Part shown: one piece after another, positions 33,555-41,936 of the stretch | How the letters are laid out: every line of letters starts with the position of its first letter | Position numbering within the stretch: the stretch's first letter is position 1 | Source: Kineococcus xinjiangensis | GTDB lineage: Bacteria > Actinomycetota > Actinomycetes > Actinomycetales > Kineococcaceae | Length of the DNA: 64,000 bases | Direction of reading: 5' to 3' | NCBI RefSeq assembly: GCF_002934625.1 | Contig: NZ_PTJD01000015.1 | Location: 1-64,000, forward strand | The notes under the pieces: model-generated | Told to the model about the DNA's origin: nothing | Databases searched by the model: none | Seen by the model: the letters and a program-made list of their open reading frames with translations, nothing else | Program-made: the position numbers and the translations under genes

Positions 33555-34904
33555 CTACGCCTGGTCGGGACGCCCCACCTGGTCGGGGCGCCCCACCTGG
33601 TCGGGGTGCTCGTAGATGTCGGGGATGCCGTCCGCGTCCGTGTCGGCCCGCTCCCGCTTCTCGAGGCGCCGGTACACGCCGTTGCGCATCCGCAGCAGCA
33701 CCGTGGCCAGCAGGGCCGCCAGCAGGGAGCCGACGAGGACACCGACCTTGACGTGCTCGGCCTCCTCGCTGCCCGGCCCGAAGGCGAGCTCCCCGATGAG
33801 CAGGGACACCGTGAAGCCGATCCCGCCGAGCAGCGCCAGGCCGAGGACGTCCCACCACGACAGCCCCTCGTCCAGCTCGGCGTGGGTGAAGCGCTGCACG
33901 AGGTAGGTGGCCCCGGTGATGCCGATGCTCTTGCCGAGCACGAGCGCGGCGATGATGCCGATCGTCAGCGGGTCCCGCAGGGCACTGCCCAGCCCCGCCA
34001 GCCCGCCGACGCCCACGCCCGCCGCGAAGAACGCGAACACGGGGACGGCCACCCCGGCCGAGACCGGCCGCCACACGTGCTCGAAGTGCTCCGCCAGCCC
34101 AGGCCCCGACTCCTCGCCCCCGGCCTCCCTGCCCCGCAGCACCGGCACCGCGAAGCCGAGGAGGACACCGGCGACCGTGGCGTGCACCCCGGAGGCGTGC
34201 ACCAGGTACCAGGTGACCAGCGCCAGCGGCAGCAGGAACCAGACGCTGCTCACCCGTCGCTGCACCAGGAACGCGAACAGGCCCAGCGGCAGCAGCGCCA
34301 GCAGGAGCATCCCCGGCACCAGCTCGCGCGTGTAGAACAGCGCGATGATCGTGATGGCCAGCAGGTCGTCCACCACGGCCAGCGTCAGGAGGAAGGTGCG
34401 CAGCCCCGTCGGCAGGTGGGTGCTGATGACGGCGAGGACGGCCAGCGCGAAGGCGATGTCCGTGGCGGTGGGGATCGCCCAGCCGCGCAGCACGCCCGGC
34501 TCCCCGCCCAGGTTGATGAGGACGTAGACCAGCGCCGGGACGGCCATGCCGCCCACGGCCGCCGCGACCGGCAGCGCGGCGCGGCGCGGATCCCGCAGGT
34601 CACCGGCGACGAACTCCCGCTTCAGCTCCAGCCCCGCGACGAAGAAGAAGATCGCGAGGAGACCGTCGGCCGCCCACTGGCCCAGCGTGAGGTCCAGGTG
34701 CAGGGCGTGCGGGCCGAAGCGGGCGTCGCGCAGGGCCTCGTAGCTGCCGCTGGCGGAGGAGTTCGCCCAGACGAGGGCCAGCACGGTCGCCAGGAGCAGC
34801 AGCGCCCCACCCACCGTCTCGCTGCGCAGCACGTCGGAGATGCGGCGCGCCTCCGGGTACGAGCCCGGGCCGAACAGGGTGGACTTGGGGGGGTGCGTGC
34901 TCAC
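33555..34904 (-). CDS. nhaA: Na+/H+ antiporter NhaA with calcium-motif tail
   Basis: The 449-residue protein has the NhaA arrangement of about 12 membrane segments, with Asp149 in PTATDI and the paired Asp179-Asp180 in VVDDLLAI at the positions of the known proton/sodium residues. It exchanges sodium for protons. The C-terminal tail (about 415-449) is unusual: [11 protein letters not shown] (DxDxDGxxD, calcium-binding pattern) followed by repeats of DQVGRP encoded by an 18-bp tandem repeat (33561-33614). GTG 34904 has AGGAGA seven bases upstream. Confidence 0.9.
   Translation of the reverse strand: MSTHPPKSTLFGPGSYPEARRISDVLRSETVGGALLLLATVLALVWANSSASGSYEALRDARFGPHALHLDLTLGQWAADGLLAIFFFVAGLELKREFVAGDLRDPRRAALPVAAAVGGMAVPALVYVLINLGGEPGVLRGWAIPTATDIAFALAVLAVISTHLPTGLRTFLLTLAVVDDLLAITIIALFYTRELVPGMLLLALLPLGLFAFLVQRRVSSVWFLLPLALVTWYLVHASGVHATVAGVLLGFAVPVLRGREAGGEESGPGLAEHFEHVWRPVSAGVAVPVFAFFAAGVGVGGLAGLGSALRDPLTIGIIAALVLGKSIGITGATYLVQRFTHAELDEGLSWWDVLGLALLGGIGFTVSLLIGELAFGPGSEEAEHVKVGVLVGSLLAALLATVLLRMRNGVYRRLEKRERADTDADGIPDIYEHPDQVGRPDQVGRPDQA
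33561..33614. repeat. 18-bp tandem repeat in the nhaA 3' end
   Basis: Three units (33561-33578, 33579-33596, 33597-33614), the first two differing at one position and the third diverging after its first ten bases, encode the DQVGRP motif. Copy number could vary between strains. Confidence 0.85.
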
Positions 34905-35108
34905 AGCGGCGTCTCCTGGGGTCGGTCGAACGACTGCCGACCAGTCTTCCCGGCGCACCGCCTCCCACCGTACCGGCCCCGCCCGGGTGCGGACGGACCT
35001 CGCTCACCCGGGCGGCCCACGCCTCCCGCGCCGGTGCCCGGCCGGACGCTTCAGCGGCGCCGGAACGGGTAGGGGCGGTCGGAGGACGACCAGCACGGAG
35101 GGGATCTC

Positions 35109-35768
35109 GTGGCCGACACCGCCATCATCGACGTCGACGGAACGCTCGTGGACAGCAACTACCAGCACACCCTGGCGTGGTTCCGCGCCTTCCGCCGCTT
35201 CGACGTCGTGGTGCCCGTCTGGCGCATCCACCGCAGCATCGGCATGGGGGGCGACCAGCTCGTCCCCGAGCTGGTCGGCGAGGACTTCGCCGAGCGGCAC
35301 GGGGAGGACGCGCAGGAGGCGTGGGTGGAGGAGTTCGACCGGCTCATCGACGAGGTGGAGCCGTTCGAGGGCGCCCGGGAGCTGCTGCGCACCCTCGGCG
35401 AGCGGGGCTTCACCGTGGTGCTGGCCTCCTCCGGCAAGCCCCAGCACGTCGACCGCTTCCTCGACCTGCTCGACGCGCGGGAGCTGTGCGCGGGGTGGAC
35501 GACGTCGGCGGACGCGGACGCCACGAAGCCGTCGCCGGACCTCCTGCTGAACGCCCTGCGGAAGGTGGGGGGCACGTCGGGCGTCGCGGTGGGCGACTCC
35601 ACGTGGGACGCCCTGGCCGCCGGCCGGGCGGACATGCCCTCGGTGGCGGTGCGCACCGGCGGCTTCTCCCCCGAGGAGCTGCAGGAGGCCGGGGCCGTGC
35701 ACGTCGCCGAGTCGCTGCCGGAGCTGATCGCCGCGCTGGACAGCACGCCCCTGGGCTCGCCGTCCTGA
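35109..35768 (+). CDS. HAD-superfamily hydrolase (phosphoglycolate-phosphatase-like)
   Basis: The 219-residue product has HAD motif I IDVDGTLVDSN (nucleophile Asp8 followed by DGT), motif II VVLASSGKP, a Lys in TKPSPD for motif III and motif IV GVAVGDSTWDA. The cap lies between motifs I and II. It resembles small phosphatases of the PGP type; the substrate is unknown. GTG 35109 has GGAGGGG five to seven bases before. A possible stress-type promoter is GCTT-N15-GGGTAG at 35048-35072. Confidence 0.83.
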   Translation: MADTAIIDVDGTLVDSNYQHTLAWFRAFRRFDVVVPVWRIHRSIGMGGDQLVPELVGEDFAERHGEDAQEAWVEEFDRLIDEVEPFEGARELLRTLGERGFTVVLASSGKPQHVDRFLDLLDARELCAGWTTSADADATKPSPDLLLNALRKVGGTSGVAVGDSTWDALAAGRADMPSVAVRTGGFSPEELQEAGAVHVAESLPELIAALDSTPLGSPS

Positions 35769-35784
35769 GCGGGCGCCCGCGGGG

Positions 35785-36405
35785 CTACTCGAACCGGGCG
35801 GTGTCCCCGGCCCCGACGCGGACGACCTCCGGGTAGCCCTCGGACCAGTCCACGACCGTCGTGGGCCGCGTTCCGCACTCGCCCGCGTCGAGAACGGCGT
35901 CGACGACGTGGTCGAGCTCCTCCTTCACCGTCCAGCCGTCCGTCATGGGCTCCTCCTGCCCGGGCAGGAGGAGCGTGCTGGACAGCAGCGGCTCCCCGAG
36001 CTCCCGCAGCAGCACCCGCACCAGCGGGAACTCGGGGATGCGCACCCCCACGGTCTTCTTCTTCGGGTGCGCCAGCCGCCGCGGCACCTCCTTCGTGGCG
36101 GGGAGGATGAAGGTGTACGGCCCCGGGGTGGCCGACTTGATCGCGCGGAACGCCGCGTTGTCCAGGTGCACGAGCTCCCCGAGCTGGGCGAACTCCGCGC
36201 ACACGAGGGTGAAGTGGTGCTTCTCCCCGAGGGCGCGGATCGTGCGGATCCGCTCCGCGCCGTCCGGGCTGCCGACGCGGCAGCCGAGGGCGTAGCCGGA
36301 GTCCGTCGGGTAGGCGATCAGCGCGTCGTCGCGCAGCATCGCCACGACCTGCGCGACGGCGCGCGGCTGCGGGTCGACCGGATGGACGTCGAAGTAGCGG
36401 GCCAC
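35785..36405 (-). CDS. Sua5/YciO-family protein (threonylcarbamoyl-AMP synthase fold)
   Basis: The 206-residue product has the conserved YPTDSGYALGCRVG, a KHHFTLVC and KSATPGPYTFILPATKEVPRRL and GVRIPEFP pattern of the Sua5/YciO family, which makes threonylcarbamoyl-AMP for tRNA t6A in the Sua5/TsaC members. The length and sequence fit the shorter YciO branch, whose activity differs in the literature I recall; I would not assign t6A synthesis with certainty. GTG 36405 is the start. Convergent with the HAD gene. Confidence 0.8.
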   Translation of the reverse strand: MARYFDVHPVDPQPRAVAQVVAMLRDDALIAYPTDSGYALGCRVGSPDGAERIRTIRALGEKHHFTLVCAEFAQLGELVHLDNAAFRAIKSATPGPYTFILPATKEVPRRLAHPKKKTVGVRIPEFPLVRVLLRELGEPLLSSTLLLPGQEEPMTDGWTVKEELDHVVDAVLDAGECGTRPTTVVDWSEGYPEVVRVGAGDTARFE

Positions 36406-36447
36406 GCTGCGAGCCTAGGACGGCCGGGCGCTGGCCGGTTCCCCGGC

Positions 36448-38127
36448 TCAGCCCACCGCCAGCTCGAAGAAGACGCGCTTGCCGCTCTCGGTGGCCTCCA
36501 CGCCCCAGCGCCGCGCCAGCACGTCGACGATGTGGAGGCCGCGCCCGGTCATCGCGTCCTCCCCCGCCTCCCGCAGCTGCGGCATCCGCACCGAGGCGTC
36601 GGCGACCTCGACCCGCAGGGCGCCGGGGAGCTGCTCCACGGTGACCTCCACCCCTTCCGTGGTGTGCAGGACCGCGTTCGTGACGATCTCGCTGGTGAGG
36701 ATCTCCGCCTCGTCGGCGACGGCGTCCGCGGACCACGCCTGCAGCACGTCGGTGACGAACTGCCGGGCCGCCCCGACGCTGGCCGGGTCGCAGGGGAAGC
36801 GCCGCGCGACGCGGGTGCCCGCCCCCTCGCGCGCCGGGATGCGCAGGGCCAGGACCGCGACGTCGTCCTCCTGCGCGCAGCCGTCGAGCATCTGCGGCAC
36901 GACCTGCTCGACGACGCGCTGCGGCAGCGGGGGCAGCCGCTGCAGGACCCGGTGCAGCCGCTGGATCCCCGCCTCGACGTCGGAGTCGCGCGCCTCCACG
37001 AGCCCGTCGGTGAACAGCAGCACCAGCGTGCCCGGCGCCAGCAGCAGGGTGTGCTCCGTGCAGCGCAGCTCCTCCTCCACGCCCAGCGGCGGGTCGGGGG
37101 TGATGTCGAGGGAGTGCGCCTCTCCGCCGGGCGGGCGCACCACCGGGGCGGGGTGCCCGGCCAGCACCACCGTGACGGCGCCCGTGCCGGGCTGCAGCTC
37201 CAGGTAGGCGCACGTCGCGAACTGCGGGATGCCCAGCGCCCACATCAGCCGGTTGACGCGTTCCACGACCCCCGACGGGGAGTGCCCCTCCAGCGCGTAG
37301 GCCTGCATGGCGTTGCGGACCTGCCCCATGACGGCGGCCGCGGCGAGGTTGTGCCCGGCGACGTCGCCGATGAGCACGGCGATGCTGCCGCTGGGCAGGC
37401 GCAGGGCGCTGTAGAAGTCACCGCCCACCTCGTAGCCCTGGGCGGCGGGCACGTAGTGCGTGGCCACGGGCAGCCCGAGGCGGCCGAAGTCCTCCGGCGG
37501 CAGCAGGGCGCGCTGCAGGGTGACGGCGGCGCCGTGGGCGATCTCGTGCAGCCGGGCCCGCTCCAGCGCCTGGGCGTAGTGGCTGGCGAGGGTCCGCATC
37601 AGCCGGCGCTCGTCGTCGTCGAAGGTGCGTTCGGAGGAGTAGGCGACGGACCAGCCGCCGATGACCCGGCCGGAGACGACGAGCGGCAGGGACGCCCAGG
37701 CGCACCGGCGCTGCGTGTGCAGGACGAACTCCGCGCCGGGGAACCGGCGCAGGAGCTGGGCGGGGTTCTCCACGAAGTGGACGCGGCCGGTGGCTGCGGC
37801 GTCGGCGACGGGGCAGGCCGCGAGCTTCTCGGGGTCGCGCACGGCCTCGAGGAACTCCGCGGGGTAGCCGCTGACGTGGGAGACGACGAGGCGGTGCTCC
37901 GCGAGCAGGCAGACCATCGTGCCGTCGCAGCCCAGCACCACGGGGGTGCGCTGCATGATGACGCGCTGGACCTGCTCGAGGGTGACGGCCTGCGACAGCG
38001 CGGAGGCGGTGTCCAGCAGGAGCACCGCGCGGCGGGCCGCGGCCTGCGCCTGGCGGGTGCTGCGCTCGAGGAGCCGCCGGCGGTGGGGGTCCTCGGGCAG
38101 CGTCCCGGCGCTGGAGGACCCGCTCAC
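36448..38127 (-). CDS. GAF-PP2C(SpoIIE)-HATPase phosphatase/kinase fusion
   Basis: The 559-residue protein has an N-terminal GAF domain (about 40-200), a PP2C/SpoIIE phosphatase domain (about 205-410; GGDFYSAL, GDVAGHN, TDGLVEAR, EDDVAVLAL) and a C-terminal RsbW-type ATPase (about 420-555; ILTSEIVTNAVLH, TGRGLHIVDVLA). Such proteins dephosphorylate anti-anti-sigma factors and may also act as kinases. I chose GTG 38127, with GGAGGT seven bases upstream. It lies 101 bases past the RsbW gene stop on the same strand and is likely in its operon. Confidence 0.86.
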   Translation of the reverse strand: MSGSSSAGTLPEDPHRRRLLERSTRQAQAAARRAVLLLDTASALSQAVTLEQVQRVIMQRTPVVLGCDGTMVCLLAEHRLVVSHVSGYPAEFLEAVRDPEKLAACPVADAAATGRVHFVENPAQLLRRFPGAEFVLHTQRRCAWASLPLVVSGRVIGGWSVAYSSERTFDDDERRLMRTLASHYAQALERARLHEIAHGAAVTLQRALLPPEDFGRLGLPVATHYVPAAQGYEVGGDFYSALRLPSGSIAVLIGDVAGHNLAAAAVMGQVRNAMQAYALEGHSPSGVVERVNRLMWALGIPQFATCAYLELQPGTGAVTVVLAGHPAPVVRPPGGEAHSLDITPDPPLGVEEELRCTEHTLLLAPGTLVLLFTDGLVEARDSDVEAGIQRLHRVLQRLPPLPQRVVEQVVPQMLDGCAQEDDVAVLALRIPAREGAGTRVARRFPCDPASVGAARQFVTDVLQAWSADAVADEAEILTSEIVTNAVLHTTEGVEVTVEQLPGALRVEVADASVRMPQLREAGEDAMTGRGLHIVDVLARRWGVEATESGKRVFFELAVG

Positions 38128-38228
38128 GCCGACCACCTCCCCGCCGTCCTCGCCGGGGTCGCCCCCCTGGGGGGGCTGACGGTAGCCGATGCGGCGGGCC
38201 GGGCGGCCCGGCGTCGGCTCGCCGCCGA

Positions 38229-38672
38229 TCACAGCAGCGAGTCGAGGTCCACCTCTGCGTGCAGCGCCTCGGGGAAGCCGTCGGAGGTGAGGAACTCCCG
38301 GGGCTCGAACCAGACGCACTTGCCGCCGCCCTGCTCCGGGGGCACCGCGTCGACGCCCCAGTCGTGGGAGAGGGACTCCACGAGCCGCAGCCCGCGCCCG
38401 GTCGTCGCGGACAGGTCGAAGCGCCGCTGCCGGGGTGACGCCGGGGACCGGTCGGCCACCTCCACCCGGATCCGTCCCGCGTCGGTGCGGCGCAGGGCGA
38501 TGGTCATGGGGGTGCGCCCGTGCAGCACCGCGTTGGTCACGAGCTCGGAGATGCCGAGCTCAGCGGACTCCTCCAGCTCCTCCGCGCCGAACTCGCGCAG
38601 GGCGTCGCGCACGTAGCGCCGGGCCGCGGAGACGGCCTGCGCCATCGGGTCCAGGGACAGCGGTTCGCTCAC
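38229..38672 (-). CDS. RsbW-type anti-sigma factor ATPase
   Basis: The 147-residue protein has the HATPase fold of anti-sigma serine kinases: N-box SELVTNAVLHG, DRSPA and the ATTGRGLRLVESL G-box. A short C-terminal extension (about 115-147) is not typical. In this family phosphorylation of an anti-anti-sigma protein frees or captures a sigma factor. No sigma factor or STAS-domain protein is in the window. GTG 38672 has GGAGGGG upstream. Confidence 0.85.
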   Translation of the reverse strand: MSEPLSLDPMAQAVSAARRYVRDALREFGAEELEESAELGISELVTNAVLHGRTPMTIALRRTDAGRIRVEVADRSPASPRQRRFDLSATTGRGLRLVESLSHDWGVDAVPPEQGGGKCVWFEPREFLTSDGFPEALHAEVDLDSLL

Positions 38673-38742
38673 GGCCTCGCCCCTCCGGGTGCTCCTGCGG
38701 GACGGGGCGCGGCGGTGGTCCGCACCCGGCCGTCGCCCCTGC

Positions 38743-39225
38743 TCACTCCGCTCCCCGCCACGGCTGCGGGTCCTCGCCGGCGATCTGCCGCTCGAACTGG
38801 TCGAACAGCCACCGCCGGTAGGCGGCGACGTCGGCGGGGGCCGCCAGGGTGAGCAGGTGCTCGCCCTGGCGGCAGTACTCGTCGGCCTCCTCCAGGATGC
38901 CCCGCATCCGCCGGACGAACGGCCCGACGTGCCGGGGGACCCGGTAGGTGACGTCCAGGTCCTCCTCGCCGCGTTCGAGGGCGGCGGCCATCTCGGCGTC
39001 GGGTGCGGCGCTGAACGCCCCGTAGGTGGTCTGGGCCTCGGCGGCGAGGTCGAGCAGGCGCTGCGGCACGGACTCCTCGACGTGCTCGCGGGCGTGCTGC
39101 TGCGCGCCGATCTGGATGAGGGCCAGCTCGCGCATCAGCTCCTCACCGTGCTGGGCCGAGCGGGCCCGCAGGCGGAGCGGGATCCGCAGCAGGCGGACCT
39201 CGGCCAGGTCGGTGTCGTCGGGCAC
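38743..39225 (-). CDS. Stand-alone partner protein sharing a domain with the adjacent RsbW-PAS fusion
   Basis: The 160-residue product has no known family that I can name. It starts RLLRIPLRLRARSAQHGEELMRELALI and ends with DVTYRVP, MRGILEEADEYCRQGEHLL and YRRWLFDQFERQIAGEDPQPW. The same layout recurs in residues about 150-310 of the divergent RsbW-PAS protein (RLHRLPVALYCAWQQHAEAVL…, LDVGVSVP, VLRSVLDEAVRLAAQGRML, LRNWCCDEVLRQAAGLRPVPW). It is mostly helical. GTG 39225 is the start. It lies in line with RsbW and SpoIIE genes and is likely in the same operon. Confidence 0.7.
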   Translation of the reverse strand: MPDDTDLAEVRLLRIPLRLRARSAQHGEELMRELALIQIGAQQHAREHVEESVPQRLLDLAAEAQTTYGAFSAAPDAEMAAALERGEEDLDVTYRVPRHVGPFVRRMRGILEEADEYCRQGEHLLTLAAPADVAAYRRWLFDQFERQIAGEDPQPWRGAE

Positions 39226-39361
39226 CGCGCCAGTGTTCCACGGTGCCCTTCCGCGGTCCTGCCCGTCGCCGGCCCGCTGGGGGCGACTGCGCGGGACCGG
39301 GCCGACTACTCTTCGAGAGTGCTCGTCACCCGCGGTCAGATCGCCGGCGGGGGGCGGTGCG

Positions 39362-40660
39362 ATGCCCGGTGAAGCTCCCGCGCCCGGAGGACAGGTGCTG
39401 GTGCACCGGGCCCTCGCGCTGGCCCCCGAGCCGGCCAGCGCCGCCCGCGCGCGCCGCGCCGTCGCGGAGGCGCTGACCGAGGCGGGGATCGACGACGACC
39501 TGGTGGAGTCCGCCACCCTGCTCGTGAGCGAGCTCATCACCAACGCCGTGATCCACGCCCGCTCCGACATCGGCTTGACGATCACCGTGCGGAGCGGGGC
39601 GGTGCTGGTGGAGGTCTCCGACCGCAGCCCGCACCTGCCCACGCGCCGCGACTACGACGCCACGGCCACCACCGGGCGGGGGCTGGACCTGCTGGAGCTG
39701 GTGGCCGACGACTGCGGTGCGCTCCTGCAGGACAGCGGCAAGGTCGTGTGGTTCGCCCTCGGCGGACGCCGGGAGGAGTTCCACCCGGCGCCCGGGCCGG
39801 CACCTGCCCCCTCGGAGGCCGCCCCCGAGGGGATGGCCATCCGGCTGCACCGGTTGCCGGTCGCCCTCTACTGCGCGTGGCAGCAGCACGCGGAGGCGGT
39901 GCTGCGCGAGCGGCTGCTGAGCTGCTTCCGGGAGGACGGCTCCCCGGACGCGGGACAGCTGGACGAGGTGGGGGTGGCGAGCGAGGCGATGTCGCTGCTC
40001 GCCGACGGCACGCTGGAGGTCTTCGCCCAGCGCGACTCCGGGGTGGTCTCCCTCGACGTCGGCGTGTCCGTGCCCTCCGGGGCGGTTGCCGGCTTCGCCG
40101 TGCTGCGCTCCGTGCTCGACGAGGCGGTGCGGCTGGCGGCGCAGGGCCGGATGCTGGCACCGCCCACTCCGCCGGAGATCCTCCGGCTGCGGAACTGGTG
40201 CTGCGACGAGGTGCTGCGACAGGCTGCGGGCCTGCGCCCGGTGCCGTGGTCGAGGGTCGTGGAGGCCGATCAGGGCAGCGCGGAGTGGTCGACGCCGGAG
40301 TGGGACGCCAGCGCGGTCCGCTTCGCCCGTGCCGCGGTGCTCGCCGCCGACGACGCCAACCGCATCATCGCGGTGAGCCCGACGGCGGCCGAGCTGCTGG
40401 GGTGGCAGGCGGAGGAGCTCACGGGCGAGCGCCTCATCGCGGTCATCCCGCCGCAGCTGCGGGAGGCGCACATCGCCGGTTTCATGCGGTACCAGACGAC
40501 GGGCCGCTCGCGGATCATCGGCACTCCGGTGCCCGTGGCCGCCCTGCGCCGCGACGGCAGCACCGTGGCCGTGGAGCTGCTGCTGGAGGCCCGTCCCGCG
40601 GGGAACGGCCGGACGGTGTTCGTCGCGGAACTCCGCGAGCCGGCGGAGCCGACCGGCTGA
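39362..40660 (+). CDS. RsbW-type ATPase fused to partner domain and PAS domain
   Basis: The 432-residue product contains an RsbW-like ATPase (about 10-130; LVSELITNAVIHARSD, ATTGRGLDLLELV), a middle domain (about 150-310) matching the neighbouring 160-aa protein, and a C-terminal PAS domain (about 320-432; NRIIAVSPTAAELLGWQAEELTGERL). It would couple a PAS signal to an anti-sigma ATPase. Start ATG 39362 follows GCGGGGGGCGGTGCG. The 136-base gap to the divergent partner gene may hold a shared promoter. Confidence 0.8.
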   Translation: MPGEAPAPGGQVLVHRALALAPEPASAARARRAVAEALTEAGIDDDLVESATLLVSELITNAVIHARSDIGLTITVRSGAVLVEVSDRSPHLPTRRDYDATATTGRGLDLLELVADDCGALLQDSGKVVWFALGGRREEFHPAPGPAPAPSEAAPEGMAIRLHRLPVALYCAWQQHAEAVLRERLLSCFREDGSPDAGQLDEVGVASEAMSLLADGTLEVFAQRDSGVVSLDVGVSVPSGAVAGFAVLRSVLDEAVRLAAQGRMLAPPTPPEILRLRNWCCDEVLRQAAGLRPVPWSRVVEADQGSAEWSTPEWDASAVRFARAAVLAADDANRIIAVSPTAAELLGWQAEELTGERLIAVIPPQLREAHIAGFMRYQTTGRSRIIGTPVPVAALRRDGSTVAVELLLEARPAGNGRTVFVAELREPAEPTG

Positions 40661-40684
40661 GGCGACCGCGGGACCCACCACGAC

Positions 40685-40707
40685 GGGCCCGCATCGACGG
40701 CGGGCCC
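40685..40707. terminator. Convergent hairpin between the PAS fusion and the GAF-GGDEF gene
   Basis: Arms GGGCCCGC (40685-40692) and GCGGGCCC (40700-40707) pair perfectly around a seven-base loop, midway between two convergent genes. Confidence 0.6.
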
Positions 40708-40717
40708 CCGGAGCGGC

Positions 40718-41719
40718 TCAGCGGGAGCGGCGGCTGGCCTTGTCGGCGTACATGAGGCGGTCCGCCAGGCGCAGGACGTCACCGGCCGTGGAGGGCAGCG
40801 CTGCGGTGACCGTGCCGACGCTGATCCCCAGCGGCGGGCAGCCGGCCGGCGCGCCGAGGTCGGCGGGCCCGGTCCTGCGCAGGCGGTCGGCGACGTCGAA
40901 GACCATGTCGTCGGGGAGGTCCTCGCAGACGACGACGAACTCGTCGCCGCCGAGGCGGGCCACGGTGTCGGTGGGGCGGACGAGGGAGCGCAGCCGGCGG
41001 CTCACGGCCACGAGCACCTCGTCCCCCGCGTCGTGGCCGAAGGCGTCGTTGACGGCCTTGAACCCGTCGAGGTCGCAGAAGAACACGGTCGGCGGCCGGC
41101 CGCTGCGCTGGGCCCGGTTGAGCGCCTGCTCCAGGCGGTCCACGAGCAGGCGGCGGTTGACGAGCCCGGTGAGGGCGTCGTGGGTGGCGTAGTGGTCGAC
41201 CTCGGCGAGGACCCCGACGAGCTCGACGTGCTGGCGCCGCAGCTCCAGCAGCGCCTCGGCCTGCGCGGCGATGTCGCGCAGGGCGGCGAACTGCCCGGCC
41301 TCGAGGGTGCGGGCGACCGGGTCCACGACGCAGAGGGTTCCGACGGCGTAGCCGTCGGTGTCGCGCAGCGGGAGGCTGGCGTACATCCGCACGTCGGCGA
41401 CGACCCCGGTGACGAACGGGCCGTCGGCGAAGCGGGGGTCGAGGGAGGCGTCGGCGACGTGCACGGGCACACCGGCGGCGACGACGTGGGCGCACATCGA
41501 GTCGTCGCGGGGGAACTGGCCGCAGGCCATGCCCGTGGCGGCGGCCTGCCACTGCCGGTCCGTGTCGATGAGGTTGACGACCCCGACGGGGGCGCCGGTG
41601 ACGTAGGTGGCGAGCCGGGTCAGGCCCTCGAGGTCGGGGGCCGGTGGCCGGTCCAGGATCCCGAGGCGCTGCAGTGCGGCGACGCGCGCAGCGTCGTCCG
41701 GCGGGACGGGTGCTCGCAC
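40718..41719 (-). CDS. GAF-GGDEF diguanylate cyclase
   Basis: The 333-residue protein combines a GAF domain (about 18-155) with a GGDEF domain (about 170-330; LGGDEF near 256-260, FFCDLDGFKAVND and the following NDAFGHDAGD). It is soluble and predicted to make cyclic-di-GMP in response to a bound ligand; nothing in the sequence identifies the ligand. GTG 41719 starts the gene. Divergent from the large MASE1 protein, from which it is separated by 217 bases. Confidence 0.88.
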   Translation of the reverse strand: MRAPVPPDDAARVAALQRLGILDRPPAPDLEGLTRLATYVTGAPVGVVNLIDTDRQWQAAATGMACGQFPRDDSMCAHVVAAGVPVHVADASLDPRFADGPFVTGVVADVRMYASLPLRDTDGYAVGTLCVVDPVARTLEAGQFAALRDIAAQAEALLELRRQHVELVGVLAEVDHYATHDALTGLVNRRLLVDRLEQALNRAQRSGRPPTVFFCDLDGFKAVNDAFGHDAGDEVLVAVSRRLRSLVRPTDTVARLGGDEFVVVCEDLPDDMVFDVADRLRRTGPADLGAPAGCPPLGISVGTVTAALPSTAGDVLRLADRLMYADKASRRSR

Positions 41720-41936
41720 AGCGTTCCCCCAGGGGCCGGACGGACGGTCTGACCGTTGCCCATCGGCATCGGGAGGGCCCGGCCTGAGGGAACGTGGCGG
41801 GGGTCACCCCCCTGGCGGTGCGGGGTCCGTGCGCGCGCACCCCGGGCCGGATCCGCTTACTGTGGTAGCCCGGCGTGATCGCCTGACTACCCGGTCGGGC
41901 CGGCCCGGACCACGGGCTCGGGGACGGAGGGACTGC

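Noticed and set aside
35159-37243. A 694-codon minus frame across the HAD and phosphatase genes
   Set aside because: It is antisense to the HAD gene and out of frame with the SpoIIE and Sua5 proteins; its composition is that of a shadow frame.
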